NCBI GenBank assembly: GCA_025454255.1
Contig: JALOOU010000031.1
Coordinates: 1 to 60,463 of the forward strand
DNA from: Desulfobacterales bacterium
GTDB lineage: Bacteria; Desulfobacterota; Desulfobacteria; Desulfobacterales; SpSt-501
Direction: 5' to 3'
Length of the DNA: 60,463 nucleotides
Position 1 is the first letter of the stretch; each line of letters begins with the position of its first letter. The notes under the pieces are model-generated. The model had not been told where the DNA came from. It made no database searches and saw only the letters and a program-made list of their open reading frames with translations. Positions 34,730 to 42,388 of this stretch are shown piece after piece. The position numbers and the translations under genes were made by a program.

Positions 34730-34761
34730 AATTAAGTTAACTATCACTAGCTAACTTAATT
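34730..34761. promoter_or_regulatory. 32-bp imperfect palindrome in ATP-grasp leader
   Basis: AATTAAGTTA and TAACTTAATT flank a centre in which CTA and TAG also pair across a TCAC loop, with one A/C mismatch between. The stem has 13 pairs. It lies between the predicted promoter and the ATG, so it could be a repressor operator or a leader hairpin. Confidence 0.45.
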
Positions 34762-34802
34762 AGATCTTTACCGCCGAGAAGATCCCCGGGCCCCGCTGCC
34801 CT

Positions 34803-34816
34803 GTAATTGCAATTAC
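34803..34816. promoter_or_regulatory. Perfect 14-bp palindrome in ATP-grasp leader
   Basis: GTAATTGCAATTAC reads the same on both strands. Its sharp symmetry in an otherwise irregular AT-rich leader suggests a dimeric regulator site. It may be chance in AT-rich DNA. Confidence 0.35.
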
Positions 34817-34919
34817 GCCCGTCGCCGATTGAGACCGCAGCAGGTGCTGCTTCAATCCAGAACATGCTGAATTTTATGATAAAGCCATATCGTCAGGATG
34901 CACTCGCAAGTACGGCCTG

Positions 34920-34948
34920 ATTATATCCGAGTGAATATAGTGTGTCAA
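34920..34948 (-). promoter_or_regulatory. Consensus sigma-70 promoter of the ATP-grasp gene
   Basis: On the minus strand TTGACA (34948-34943), a 17-base spacer and TATAAT (34925-34920) give a perfect consensus. Transcription should begin near 34912. The -35 lies inside a motif (34940-34965) shared with the promoter at 38848-38876. Confidence 0.8.
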
Positions 34949-34965
34949 GTTTTAATATTACACAA

Positions 34966-35538
34966 CATTTAGTGGTCCAAATTCGAACTTGAATTTTCCC
35001 GGGCGAGGCCGGAAGAGAGAGGCTAAAGAGAAGTATTTCTACTTATTTCAAATGGATTAATGAATTTCAGACAAACGGCACGGGTTGCTGCAAAACGATC
35101 CTCGAAGGAGATAAAAATTAGCCGAAAAGGAGTAATTTCCGCGGTTCCGACCGACCGCGCGGATGTCGAGCTGAGGTACAATAATTTAATGATGGGAGAT
35201 TCATTTCGCAGGGCGGCGCGGTGCGGCAGCAGCTGAAGGCGCGGAAGGCGCGCGCGGCGATAACACGATCCGCAAAAGATGGGGCGCTCGTAAAAAGATG
35301 CGCTAGTTATCTAACACCGGCGGGCGGGGTGCGCCTGCATCTTTACTTCATTTCTTCTTTTTTTATTTTCTTCCGACATTCGGCCCCGGCGGGAATGCTT
35401 GCGGCTGTTTTTCTTCTCTTCGCTTCCAGGGCCTTCTTTTGTTGCTTCGGACCAGGGAGACAGCGCCTGCCGCCGCGGCCCGACGGAACACTGCACAGCG
35501 GGCGGCAGGCATGCGGCAGAGCCTATCGGGTTGCCGGT
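34966..35538. other. AT-rich non-coding stretch
   Basis: No convincing gene is present. A 58-codon frame at 35060-35236 has no good start signal and no recognisable product. The base composition to about 35210 is much more AT-rich than the flanks, which suggests a regulatory or acquired segment. Two purine-rich GGAG stretches near 35108 and 35129 resemble ribosome-binding sites but lead to no credible frame. Confidence 0.4.
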
Positions 35539-36027
35539 TTACTGTCGCTGAAAACGCTTCTGGATCGAGTTTTTTTCCTGGGGGGATAATCGATCCCAGC
35601 GCTGAAGGTCGGTTTCTATCCGCCGGCGCTCCTCGGGCGATAGCTGCTGCCACTGCTGGTAGCGCTGCTGGTAGCGATCCCGGTTTTGGGGCGGCATGCG
35701 GTTCAACTCATCCATGCGCCGGCGCATGGCCTCTTTCTGCTCGGGCGGCAGGGACTGCCACTCCCGGTACTGCCGCTGCATTCGCTGCTGGTCCTCGCGC
35801 GGCGAAGCTTGAACCCTTAGCACGCCTTCGCCGACGGCAAGAGGCGGATCAAAATGCGGGCACGCGGCGACTTCCGGCGTCGGGGCGGAGAGCGGACTGT
35901 GGCGGGGCGCGGGCAATCCGGCCAGCACCGGAGCAGAGAGCGCCAAGAAGATCGACGCTATCAACGCCGGGCGGAAAAAGAGGCGGCATGAACTAGGACG
36001 TATGCGGTTAGGCGATTTCGGCCCCAT
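35539..36027 (-). CDS. DUF3106-family exported protein
   Basis: About 162 residues from ATG 36027, behind GAGGTG, overlapping the end of the anti-sigma gene by 20 bases. A signal peptide ('PALIASIFLALSAPVLAG') is followed by Arg/Gln-rich helical repeats around Trp: 'YREWQSLPPEQKEAMRRRM', 'YQQWQQLSPEERRRIETDL' and 'RWDRLSPQEKNSI'. This matches DUF3106, a periplasmic helical protein often encoded behind an ECF sigma and its anti-sigma factor. Its role may be in envelope stress sensing, in the manner of CpxP/Spy-like proteins; that is inference. Confidence 0.8.
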   Translation of the reverse strand: MGPKSPNRIRPSSCRLFFRPALIASIFLALSAPVLAGLPAPRHSPLSAPTPEVAACPHFDPPLAVGEGVLRVQASPREDQQRMQRQYREWQSLPPEQKEAMRRRMDELNRMPPQNRDRYQQRYQQWQQLSPEERRRIETDLQRWDRLSPQEKNSIQKRFQRQ

Positions 36028-36577
36028 GGCGCCGCACCTCGAGAGCGTGAGGGTTATCTTCCACCTTCGGCAGGCCTTCGGGAGCCGGTTCGAGGTCAAC
36101 GACCTGTACCAGTTTTTCGATCGTATCCAGGTGCTTCAGGAAATCGAGCTGTTTGACCACCTCAACATCCTGCAGGGGCAGTTGCTCTTCGAGCCGGAGC
36201 TCCGCCATCTTTCCGGAGTCGAAAAAGTGACCCTGGAGATAATATCCGGCCGCGGCGACGATGACCATCAGGCCCGCGGCGGCCATGGCCGGAGCCGTGC
36301 GCAAGCGCCATCCAAGGCCAACCGGCCGCGTCGCTGCCGGACGAAGCCCGCTGAGCACGCGAGCGGCCATGCGGCCGGCCTCGGCTCCGGAGAGCTCCGG
36401 CGGGGCAGCGGCCGCCCGCATGGTTGCGAGCAACCGGAGCAGCCGCTGCCTTTCGGCGCGGCAGGCAGCGCACGCCTCGAGGTGGGCCTCCCACGTTCGG
36501 CGCAGGCGCTGATCTTCCAACTCGCCCATGGCGTCCAACATCAAAGTTTCGTGATGATTGCGGCATGCCTGCTGCAT
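36008..36577 (-). CDS. Anti-sigma factor, zinc-finger (zf-HC2) type
   Basis: A 189-residue single-pass membrane protein. The N-terminal domain has the H-x3-C-x2-C zinc motif in 'WEAHLEACAACRAERQRLL', which binds the cognate ECF sigma. A membrane helix follows near residue 100 ('APAMAAAGLMVIVAAAGYYL'), then a periplasmic tail of about 70 residues. It lies 18 bases after the ECF sigma gene and overlaps the DUF3106 gene, a standard sigma/anti-sigma/target operon. Confidence 0.85.
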   Translation of the reverse strand: MQQACRNHHETLMLDAMGELEDQRLRRTWEAHLEACAACRAERQRLLRLLATMRAAAAPPELSGAEAGRMAARVLSGLRPAATRPVGLGWRLRTAPAMAAAGLMVIVAAAGYYLQGHFFDSGKMAELRLEEQLPLQDVEVVKQLDFLKHLDTIEKLVQVVDLEPAPEGLPKVEDNPHALEVRRHGAEIA

Positions 36578-36595
36578 GGTGTTCTCCTCCCGGCC

Positions 36596-37270
36596 TTACG
36601 GCTCGACCCAGCGGCGAAGATGGGCGCGCACCGCCTGGTTGGCACGAAAGAGGTGGGATTTGACGGTTCCCTCGGCCATGCCCGTTGTCTGGGCGATTTC
36701 CGCGATGCTCAACTCCTGAAACGTTTTGAGCTGAAAAACAACTCGTTGGTTCGCCGAAAGCATAGCGAGCGCCGCCTTTAGCTCCTGCTTGAGCTCTTTT
36801 TCACTCACTCTGGCATGCGGGTCGTCGGCCTCGACGGGGGCCGGTATGCTCTCGATGGGGTCCCCTGAGCCCCGATCGCTTCGATTCTCCGATCGCCACG
36901 GAAAAATGATCCGAGCCCATCGGCGGCGGCGCCGCCGCATGTCCAGGCATGCATTGACGGCCACCCGGTGGAGCCAGGTTGAAAATTGGGATCGGCCTTC
37001 GAAGCGTTTGATATTCTTGAAGACATGCAGCAGAGCTTCCTGGGCCATATCTTGGGCGTCGGTTTTGTCCAGGCCACACATCTGGTAGGCAATCGCGTAA
37101 ACCTTCCGCTGATAGCGGCCGATGAGCGCCTCGATCGCCCGCATGTCGCCGTTTTGCGCGCGACGCACCAGATGGCGCTCTTCCGACGAAACCGCAGACC
37201 CCTGCTCTTCGGCCTGCGCGGAGGACTCTGGTGCGGGGACCGCCACCGGCTGCGCCGTTGTCGCGCCCAT
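36596..37270 (-). CDS. ECF-family RNA polymerase sigma factor
   Basis: About 224 residues. ATG 37270 follows GGAGAGGAG; a GTG at 37348 lies only two bases from the predicted transcription start and is rejected. Region 2 is 'MAQEALLHVFKNIKRFEGRS' with 'FSTWLHRVAVNACLDMRRR'. Region 4 has the helix-turn-helix 'LSIAEIAQTTGMAEGTVKSH'. A longer than usual acidic linker separates the two. It directs polymerase to a small regulon, held back by the membrane anti-sigma factor encoded next. Confidence 0.92.
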   Translation of the reverse strand: MGATTAQPVAVPAPESSAQAEEQGSAVSSEERHLVRRAQNGDMRAIEALIGRYQRKVYAIAYQMCGLDKTDAQDMAQEALLHVFKNIKRFEGRSQFSTWLHRVAVNACLDMRRRRRRWARIIFPWRSENRSDRGSGDPIESIPAPVEADDPHARVSEKELKQELKAALAMLSANQRVVFQLKTFQELSIAEIAQTTGMAEGTVKSHLFRANQAVRAHLRRWVEP

Positions 37271-37356
37271 CTGATTGCGGCTCCTCTCCGGGGGCTGAGC
37301 CGGCGGAGGGGCTCCAGGCCCTGATCGAAGACGTTCGCTCGGTTTCACTGGACCAG

Positions 37357-37385
37357 ACTATATCACCCTTTGCCGATCGTTCCAA
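37357..37385 (-). promoter_or_regulatory. Sigma-70 promoter of the ECF operon
   Basis: On the minus strand TTGGAA, 17 bases, then TATAGT match the housekeeping consensus at nine of twelve positions. GGAAC within the -35 also recalls ECF promoters, but the matching -10 is not at ECF spacing. Transcription would start near 37350. Confidence 0.55.
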
Positions 37386-37528
37386 AACCGAGCCCGTATG
37401 GCATGCCTCGCGAATATGCCCCAAGCGACGAACCGATCAGCGCAGGCCGCTGGGCGATCGCTGCCGTTTGAACGTTTTAGACGCAACAGCTGCCGATCGG
37501 GTTTACGACCCGGGTCAAAAAGAAGAAG

Positions 37529-37906
37529 CTATGCGGGTTCGATCCTGGCAACAATGGAATCGCCGAGGGACTTCAACGCGCCCCAGTCTCCCGCGACCCG
37601 GCCGACCTTTTGAACCGGCACCGCGGCGCGCGGCTCGGTGCCGCGGCTGGCAGGTGTCGGCCCGAAGAACAGGCAGAACCATCCATTCGCGCCATGGTAG
37701 GCGAGGTCGCCGACCTCCATTAAGTCCGTCTCGGGGCCGGGGTAGGTTCCAAAAAGGGGCGTGGTCGTGCCGTAGTACTCGTCTCCCCAGCGCGACCAAC
37801 GGCAGTCTATGGGCAGAGCGGCGGCCATCGCCCGTCCCGCCGGGCTGTCGTTGAATTCGCCCTTCAATTCGATCTTTCCGATCGTGATGGTAATTGCGCG
37901 CGGCAT
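37529..37906 (-). CDS. Cyclophilin-like fold protein (DUF369 type)
   Basis: A 125-residue protein behind GGAGGGG. It matches the small cyclophilin-like family: 'AAALPIDCRWSRWGDEYYG', 'VGDLAYHGANGWFCLFFGPT' and 'PVQKVGRVAGD'. The family shares the cyclophilin fold but lacks the proline-isomerase active site, and its function is unknown. It is a single cytoplasmic domain with no signal peptide. It is monocistronic, just upstream of the ECF operon region on the same strand. Confidence 0.8.
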   Translation of the reverse strand: MPRAITITIGKIELKGEFNDSPAGRAMAAALPIDCRWSRWGDEYYGTTTPLFGTYPGPETDLMEVGDLAYHGANGWFCLFFGPTPASRGTEPRAAVPVQKVGRVAGDWGALKSLGDSIVARIEPA

Positions 37907-38019
37907 TTCGTGCCCCTCCTCGTAGGGTTGATCGTTTGCGAATCGGCGTTAAAATTAGTTCTATCAAGCTTGTGGTCCATCTACCGGGATCGGGTCGGAA
38001 TCGAAAGGATACCCATCGC

Positions 38020-38427
38020 ATGCCGTTTTGGGTAGTGAGCGCCGTTTACGCCGTCATGCTTGCCGTCTTCTTGGCGGTGGATTTGGTTTGGCTGGGGGTC
38101 GCCGCCAGAGGTTTCTACCAGAGACATCTGGGCCGGTTTTTTGCCGCAAAGGTGAACTGGCCGGCAGCGTTCGTGTTCTATTTTCTGTTTGTGGCCGGCA
38201 TGCTGATTTTCGCCGTCGAACCGGCCGTCGCCGTGCAATCGCCGCTGCGCGCCGCAGTTCTCGGTGCCCTGTACGGCCTGTTCACCTATGCCACCTACGA
38301 CCTGACCAACCTGGCGACACTGAAGGATTGGCCCATGCCCGTCGTGGTGGTTGACATTATGTGGGGCGTGGTGCTGAGTGGTCTGGTGTCGGTGGCGGGA
38401 TATACGGCGGCCACGTGGATCCGTTGA
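38020..38427 (+). CDS. DUF2177-family membrane protein
   Basis: A 135-residue protein with four membrane segments, from ATG 38020 behind AAAGGA. 'AVDLVWLGVAARGFYQRHLG' near the start and 'ALYGLFTYATYDLTNLATLK' then 'DIMWGVVLSG' fit the DUF2177 family. No activity is known for it. The gene is convergent with the small unknown gene that follows, and appears monocistronic. Confidence 0.88.
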   Translation: MPFWVVSAVYAVMLAVFLAVDLVWLGVAARGFYQRHLGRFFAAKVNWPAAFVFYFLFVAGMLIFAVEPAVAVQSPLRAAVLGALYGLFTYATYDLTNLATLKDWPMPVVVVDIMWGVVLSGLVSVAGYTAATWIR

Positions 38428-38478
38428 AGCCCGGCCAGGCGTGCCCCACCGGTCAAACCGGGCGGCCAGCCGCATGCG

Positions 38479-38799
38479 TCAGGCTTCCCCCATGGCGACC
38501 GGCGACGTTGTGAGTTCTCGCAAGCGCATGGCTTGGCGGCGGCCCTCGTTTTGCGAAAAGCGCTCGGAGGCGGCGGGCTCCTCCGATTCGAAATAGGCCA
38601 ACGCCAGCTGGAGGATGTGGTAATCCATTTGGATCTCATTCCAGCCGAGATAACAGAGCTTTTCGTTGGCCGTGGCCGTGTCGATCTCCGGATTGGCCGA
38701 AAGGATCTTGGAAAGGGCCCTGAGCATGCCGGGCAGGCTGGCGGGATCGGCGCCCTTTTTTACAAGTTGATCGATGAAGAGTTGCCGCAGATTGTTCAT
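38479..38799 (-). CDS. Small soluble protein of unknown function
   Basis: A 106-residue mainly helical acidic protein starting behind AGGAGGG. 'LVKKGADPASLPGMLRALSK' and 'CYLGWNEIQMDYHILQLALA' are orderly amphipathic stretches, which support a real gene. I do not recognise a family. Its promoter shares a -35-overlapping motif with the promoter of the ATP-grasp gene, so the two may answer to the same regulator. Confidence 0.6.
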   Translation of the reverse strand: MNNLRQLFIDQLVKKGADPASLPGMLRALSKILSANPEIDTATANEKLCYLGWNEIQMDYHILQLALAYFESEEPAASERFSQNEGRRQAMRLRELTTSPVAMGEA

Positions 38800-38847
38800 G
38801 GATCATCCCTCCTGTTGTGAGAACAAACACTTCAGGATCTGTGCAAT

Positions 38848-38876
38848 AGGATAGGCCAATACATTTTGTGTGTCAA
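38848..38876 (-). promoter_or_regulatory. Sigma-70 promoter of the small unknown gene
   Basis: On the minus strand TTGACA (38876-38871), 17 bases, then TATCCT (38853-38848). The -35 overlaps an inverted repeat with TTGTGTG at 38866-38872 and CACACAA at 38887-38893. The same bases and spacing recur at 34940-34965. Confidence 0.6.
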
Positions 38877-38923
38877 GTTTATCAACCACACAATTGGTGG
38901 GGCCAGTCCTGCTTTAAATCCGG

Positions 38924-38953
38924 TTGACTGCGACCGGCCTTTCGGCTTAGACT
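38924..38953 (+). promoter_or_regulatory. Possible promoter of lnt
   Basis: TTGACT, 18 bases, then TAGACT give a moderate promoter whose transcript would begin near 38960. It would pass through the hairpin at 38975-38996 before reaching lnt. Confidence 0.35.
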
Positions 38954-38974
38954 TAAGCTTCAAGTTTTAATCGA

Positions 38975-38996
38975 CCCCGCCCAGGCGGGGTTTTTT
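38975..38996 (+). terminator. Intrinsic terminator just upstream of lnt
   Basis: CCCCGC and GCGGGG pair across a CCAG loop (a further C/G pair is possible) and are followed by six T. It ends only 14 bases before the lnt ATG. It could stop read-through from upstream, or attenuate lnt transcription from the promoter at 38924. Confidence 0.6.
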
Positions 38997-39010
38997 ACGA
39001 GCTGCCGACG

Positions 39011-40591
39011 ATGATCAAAGCGGAAATCAAAGCATGGGCGGGCCTTGTTCTGAGCGGCCTGCTGTTGACTGCCGCCTTTCCCAAGACCTCCTTCGATGGA
39101 CTGGCATGGCTGGCGCTGCTGCCGCTGCTGTGGAGCCTCAACGGAACCACCCCCAAAGAGGCCTTTCGGCGCGGCTTCATCTTCGGGATCGCCCATTTTT
39201 GTTCGCTCCTCTACTGGCTGATTCCGACCATGGTCATCTACGGCCACCTGCCGTTGCCGCTAAGCGTGGGGATCCTCTTCCTCTTTGCATGTGTATTGAG
39301 CGCGGTGTTTGTCGCGCCGATGACCTGCGGTTTCGTGACGGCCGGCCGAACGCCTTTGCGCGCACTGCTTCTCTTCCCCGTGATGTGGGTCGGATTCGAA
39401 TACCTGCGCGCCTTCCTCTTTACCGGCTTTCCCTGGGCGCTCTTGGGCTACTCCCAAATCCCGCGGTTGCAACTGATTCAACTATCGGATATAGTTGGGG
39501 TGTATGGCGTCTCCGCATTGATTGCCGCGGCCAATGCCGCCTTGTTCTTCGGTGCCCTCGCCCTCCTGCGCAGAGACTGGCAAGGCGCTTTGGTGACCGG
39601 CCGCTTGGCCATTGCCGGGGTTGCCGTCGCAGCCGGGTTGGTGGCGCTGGCGTGGGGATACGGCGGGTGGCGCATCGCAACGATCGACCGCTTGGCTGCA
39701 ACCGCGCCGACGGTCCGCGTTGCGATCATCCAGGGCAACATCGAGCAATCGCAGAAGTGGGACCCCGCCTTCCAGGCGGCCACCATCGAAAAATACGTCG
39801 ACCTCTCGCTCTCCACCCGGGACCGGGAGCCCGAGTTGATCGTCTGGCCGGAGTCGGCCGCGCCGTTTTACCTCCTCCGCGAGGTGCCGCCGACCCGCAT
39901 GCTGCTCGAGGGCATCGCCGCCGCAAACACCTATTTTCTGATCGGCGCCCCGGCCTATGAACCGCAGGGGCCGGGGGTGGCGTACTACAACCGGGCCTAC
40001 CTGATCGGCCCCGGCGGCAGAGTACTCGGCCATTACGACAAGGCGCACCTGGTCCCCTTCGGGGAGTACACCCCGTTCAAGGACTACCTGCCTTTTTTGG
40101 GCAAAATCGTCGAGCACGTCGGCGACTTCGCAGCGGGGCCGAAGGGCCGGGTGCTGGACTGGAGGGATATCAAACTCGGGGTTCAGATCTGCTACGAGAT
40201 CATTTTTCCGCAGCACTCTCGGCTGCTGGCCCAAAACGGTGCCAGATTGCTGATCACCATCACCAACGATGCCTGGTATGGGACGACCGCCGGGCCGCAT
40301 CAGCATTTCTCTCTGGCCAAGCTGCGGGCGGTGGAGAACCGCCGTGCGCTGGTGCGGGCGGCCAACACGGGCATCAGCGGGTTCATCGACCCGGTGGGCC
40401 GGGAGCTCGACCCCACAGACTTGATGGCGGAGGCCGCCGTTGCACGGCCGCTCCCGCTGTTGGACGCCGAGACGCTGTACACTCGTTGCGGAGACCTTTT
40501 CGCAGCCGGGTGCCTTGCGCTCAGCATCGTCGGCGTCGGGTCCGGGTGGCGGAGCGCGCGGCGCAGCCGGCCGGCCCCCGGCAGAAGCTGA
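39011..40591 (+). CDS. lnt: Apolipoprotein N-acyltransferase
   Basis: A 526-residue inner-membrane enzyme with about seven membrane segments and a C-terminal nitrilase-like domain in the periplasm. The catalytic triad is visible: Glu in 'ELIVWPESAAPF', Lys in 'HYDKAHLVPFGEY' and Cys in 'LGVQICYEIIFP'. It adds the third acyl chain to lipoproteins such as the Pal encoded in this window. No strong ribosome-binding site precedes ATG 39011, since an intrinsic terminator occupies that space. prfB follows 41 bases downstream. Confidence 0.93.
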   Translation: MIKAEIKAWAGLVLSGLLLTAAFPKTSFDGLAWLALLPLLWSLNGTTPKEAFRRGFIFGIAHFCSLLYWLIPTMVIYGHLPLPLSVGILFLFACVLSAVFVAPMTCGFVTAGRTPLRALLLFPVMWVGFEYLRAFLFTGFPWALLGYSQIPRLQLIQLSDIVGVYGVSALIAAANAALFFGALALLRRDWQGALVTGRLAIAGVAVAAGLVALAWGYGGWRIATIDRLAATAPTVRVAIIQGNIEQSQKWDPAFQAATIEKYVDLSLSTRDREPELIVWPESAAPFYLLREVPPTRMLLEGIAAANTYFLIGAPAYEPQGPGVAYYNRAYLIGPGGRVLGHYDKAHLVPFGEYTPFKDYLPFLGKIVEHVGDFAAGPKGRVLDWRDIKLGVQICYEIIFPQHSRLLAQNGARLLITITNDAWYGTTAGPHQHFSLAKLRAVENRRALVRAANTGISGFIDPVGRELDPTDLMAEAAVARPLPLLDAETLYTRCGDLFAAGCLALSIVGVGSGWRSARRSRPAPGRS

Positions 40592-40632
40592 AACCGATCG
40601 ACGCGATGCAATTTTAGAAGGAGGAACAGCCC

Positions 40633-41655
40633 ATGTCCTACGAGATCAAGCAGACGCTAAGGGATGTCAGCGCCAAAATTCAAAAAATCAGAGACTGTCT
40701 TTGACGTAGCGGGCAAGGAACGCCGTCTGGCGGAGCTTGAGGCCATCGTCGGCCGGGAGGGCTTCTGGAACACGCCCGACAAGGCCAAAGTCCTCTTGAA
40801 GGAGCGCACCGCCATCAGCCATCGGCTGGAGCGCTTCAAGGCGATCCAGAAGGAGATAGAGGAGAACCAGGGGCTTCTGGAGATGGCCGTCGAGGAGAAC
40901 GATGAGCCCACGCTCGCCGACCTCGGCCGCCAAGCCGAGAACCTGCGCCGGAGCGTGGACCGCTTTGCCGTCGACATCATGCTCGACGGCGAGGACGACG
41001 ACCGCAATGCCATCGTCTCCATCAATGCCGGCGCCGGCGGCACCGAGGCCCAGGACTGGGCCAACATGCTTTTTCGCATGTACACGCGCTGGGTCGAACG
41101 CAAGGGGTTCCAGCTCGAACTGATCGATCTGCAGCCCGGCGAGGAGGCCGGCATCAAGAGCGCCACCTTCACCGCCAGCGGCGAAAATGCCTATGGCTAC
41201 CTCAAATCCGAGGTGGGCGTCCACCGGCTGGTGCGGATCTCCCCCTTCAATGCCAGCGGCAAGCGGCACACCTCCTTCGCATCGGTATTCGTCTTTCCCG
41301 AGCTCGACAACGAAATCGTGGTGGACATCGAAGAGAAGGACCTGCGCATCGACGTCTTTCGCGCCAGCGGCTCCGGCGGCCAGCACGTCAACAAGACCAG
41401 CAGCGCCGTGCGCATCACCCACCTGCCGAGCAACAAAGACAGGACGAGAAGCTGCAGGAGATGCACGACAGCAAGGAGGATATCGCCTGGGGCAGCCAGA
41501 TCCGCTCCTACGTGCTGCAACCCTACCAGCTGGTGAAGGACCACCGGATCGGGTTGGACATCGGCAACGTGACCGAGGTCCTCGACGGAGGGATCGACCC
41601 CTTTATCGAAGGGGTGCTCCTCGCCCGCAGCATGGGGGCCGCAAGGCCGGCCTGA
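40633..41655 (+). pseudogene. prfB: Peptide chain release factor 2 gene with internal out-of-frame deletion
   Basis: The gene starts at ATG 40633 behind GGAGGAA. After 23 codons it meets CTT TGA C at 40699-40705, the classical RF2 autoregulatory +1 frameshift site, then continues with 'DVAGKERRLAELE'. The catalytic '[20 protein letters not shown]' is intact. Immediately after, near 41427, the conserved stretch that should follow (T-G-I-V, then C-Q-N, R-S-Q, K-N-K and a helix) is missing. The frame also changes: the proper C-terminus '[20 protein letters not shown]' continues one frame over, to 41655. Roughly 31 residues (about 92 nt) are lost. Without the deletion, RF2 would terminate at UGA and UAA. 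The single-frame reading stops at 41536. Confidence 0.85.
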
Positions 41656-41663
41656 GCGCTGCC

Positions 41664-42209
41664 ATGGACCCCGCAGAGATCATCGGGCGCTACTACGCGC
41701 CGGGATCGGCACTCCACCGCATCCTCATGGAGCACGGAGAGCTGGTGGCCCGCAAGGCGCTGGCCGCTGCCGCTCGCGTGTCCCACCTGGAGCCCGATCT
41801 CGCCTTCATCGAGAGCGCCGCCATGCTCCACGACATCGGCATCTTCCTCACCCGCAGTCCCGGCTTGGGCTGCCGGGGCAGCGAACCCTACCTCCGCCAC
41901 GGGGTCCTCGGCCGGGAGCTGCTCGATGCCCTCGAGCTGCCCCGCCACGGCCTGGTCTGCGAACGGCACGTCGGGGTGGGGCTGAGCGCCGAAGAGATCC
42001 GCCGCAACAGACTGCCGCTGCCGGAGCGGGACATGCTCCCGGTTTCAATCGAGGAGCAGCTCGTCTGCTACGCCGACAAATTTTATTCAAAGAACGAAAA
42101 CGGGCGCCCGCCGGCGGAAAAGCCCATCGACCGGATCGTCGCGGAGCTGCGCCCGCACGGCGCCGACAAGGTGGCGCGCTTTCTGCGCTGGGCCGCCCTC
42201 TTCGGATAG
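41664..42209 (+). CDS. HD-domain phosphohydrolase-like protein
   Basis: A 181-residue protein from ATG 41664, eight bases after the end of prfB. The metal-binding HD motif is in 'IESAAMLHDIGIF', preceded by 'HGELVARKALAAAARVSHL' and followed by His residues in 'LRHGVLGRELL' and an Asp near 'CYADKFYSKN'. It probably hydrolyses a phosphoester, perhaps a nucleotide. The lnt-prfB-HD order suggests one transcript. Its ribosome-binding site is weak, so coupling to prfB translation is likely. Confidence 0.8.
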   Translation: MDPAEIIGRYYAPGSALHRILMEHGELVARKALAAAARVSHLEPDLAFIESAAMLHDIGIFLTRSPGLGCRGSEPYLRHGVLGRELLDALELPRHGLVCERHVGVGLSAEEIRRNRLPLPERDMLPVSIEEQLVCYADKFYSKNENGRPPAEKPIDRIVAELRPHGADKVARFLRWAALFG

Positions 42210-42388
42210 CTCGGCATCTTCCCCCATCGCCGGCCGGCGGCATGAGCGCAGGCCGGCGCTCGCCGCGGCCCGAAGCGGCGGCAGCGCCCGGACGACATCG
42301 CTGCCCCCGCATGCGCGTTGACTCCGATGGCCCGCCATGGTATCCCGCAGCCTGGCTTTCATTCCAATACCTTCTCTTTGCGGGGGCC

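Noticed and set aside
35060-35236. 58-codon frame starting MNFRQTARVAAK in the AT-rich region
   Set aside because: The ATG has no credible ribosome-binding site, the product is not recognised, and the surrounding sequence looks regulatory.
37537-37549. GGGTTCGATCC resembling a tRNA T-arm
   Set aside because: It lies inside the cyclophilin-like gene and no cloverleaf can be drawn around it.
38960-38971. Third occurrence of TCAAGTTTTAAT, shared with the ATP-grasp promoter region
   Set aside because: It lacks the TTGTGT half of the shared motif and is not at a -35 position, so it is probably coincidence.
41664-42209. HD protein as part of the broken prfB frame
   Set aside because: The true prfB C-terminus ends at 41655 and the HD gene has its own ATG and a complete domain.
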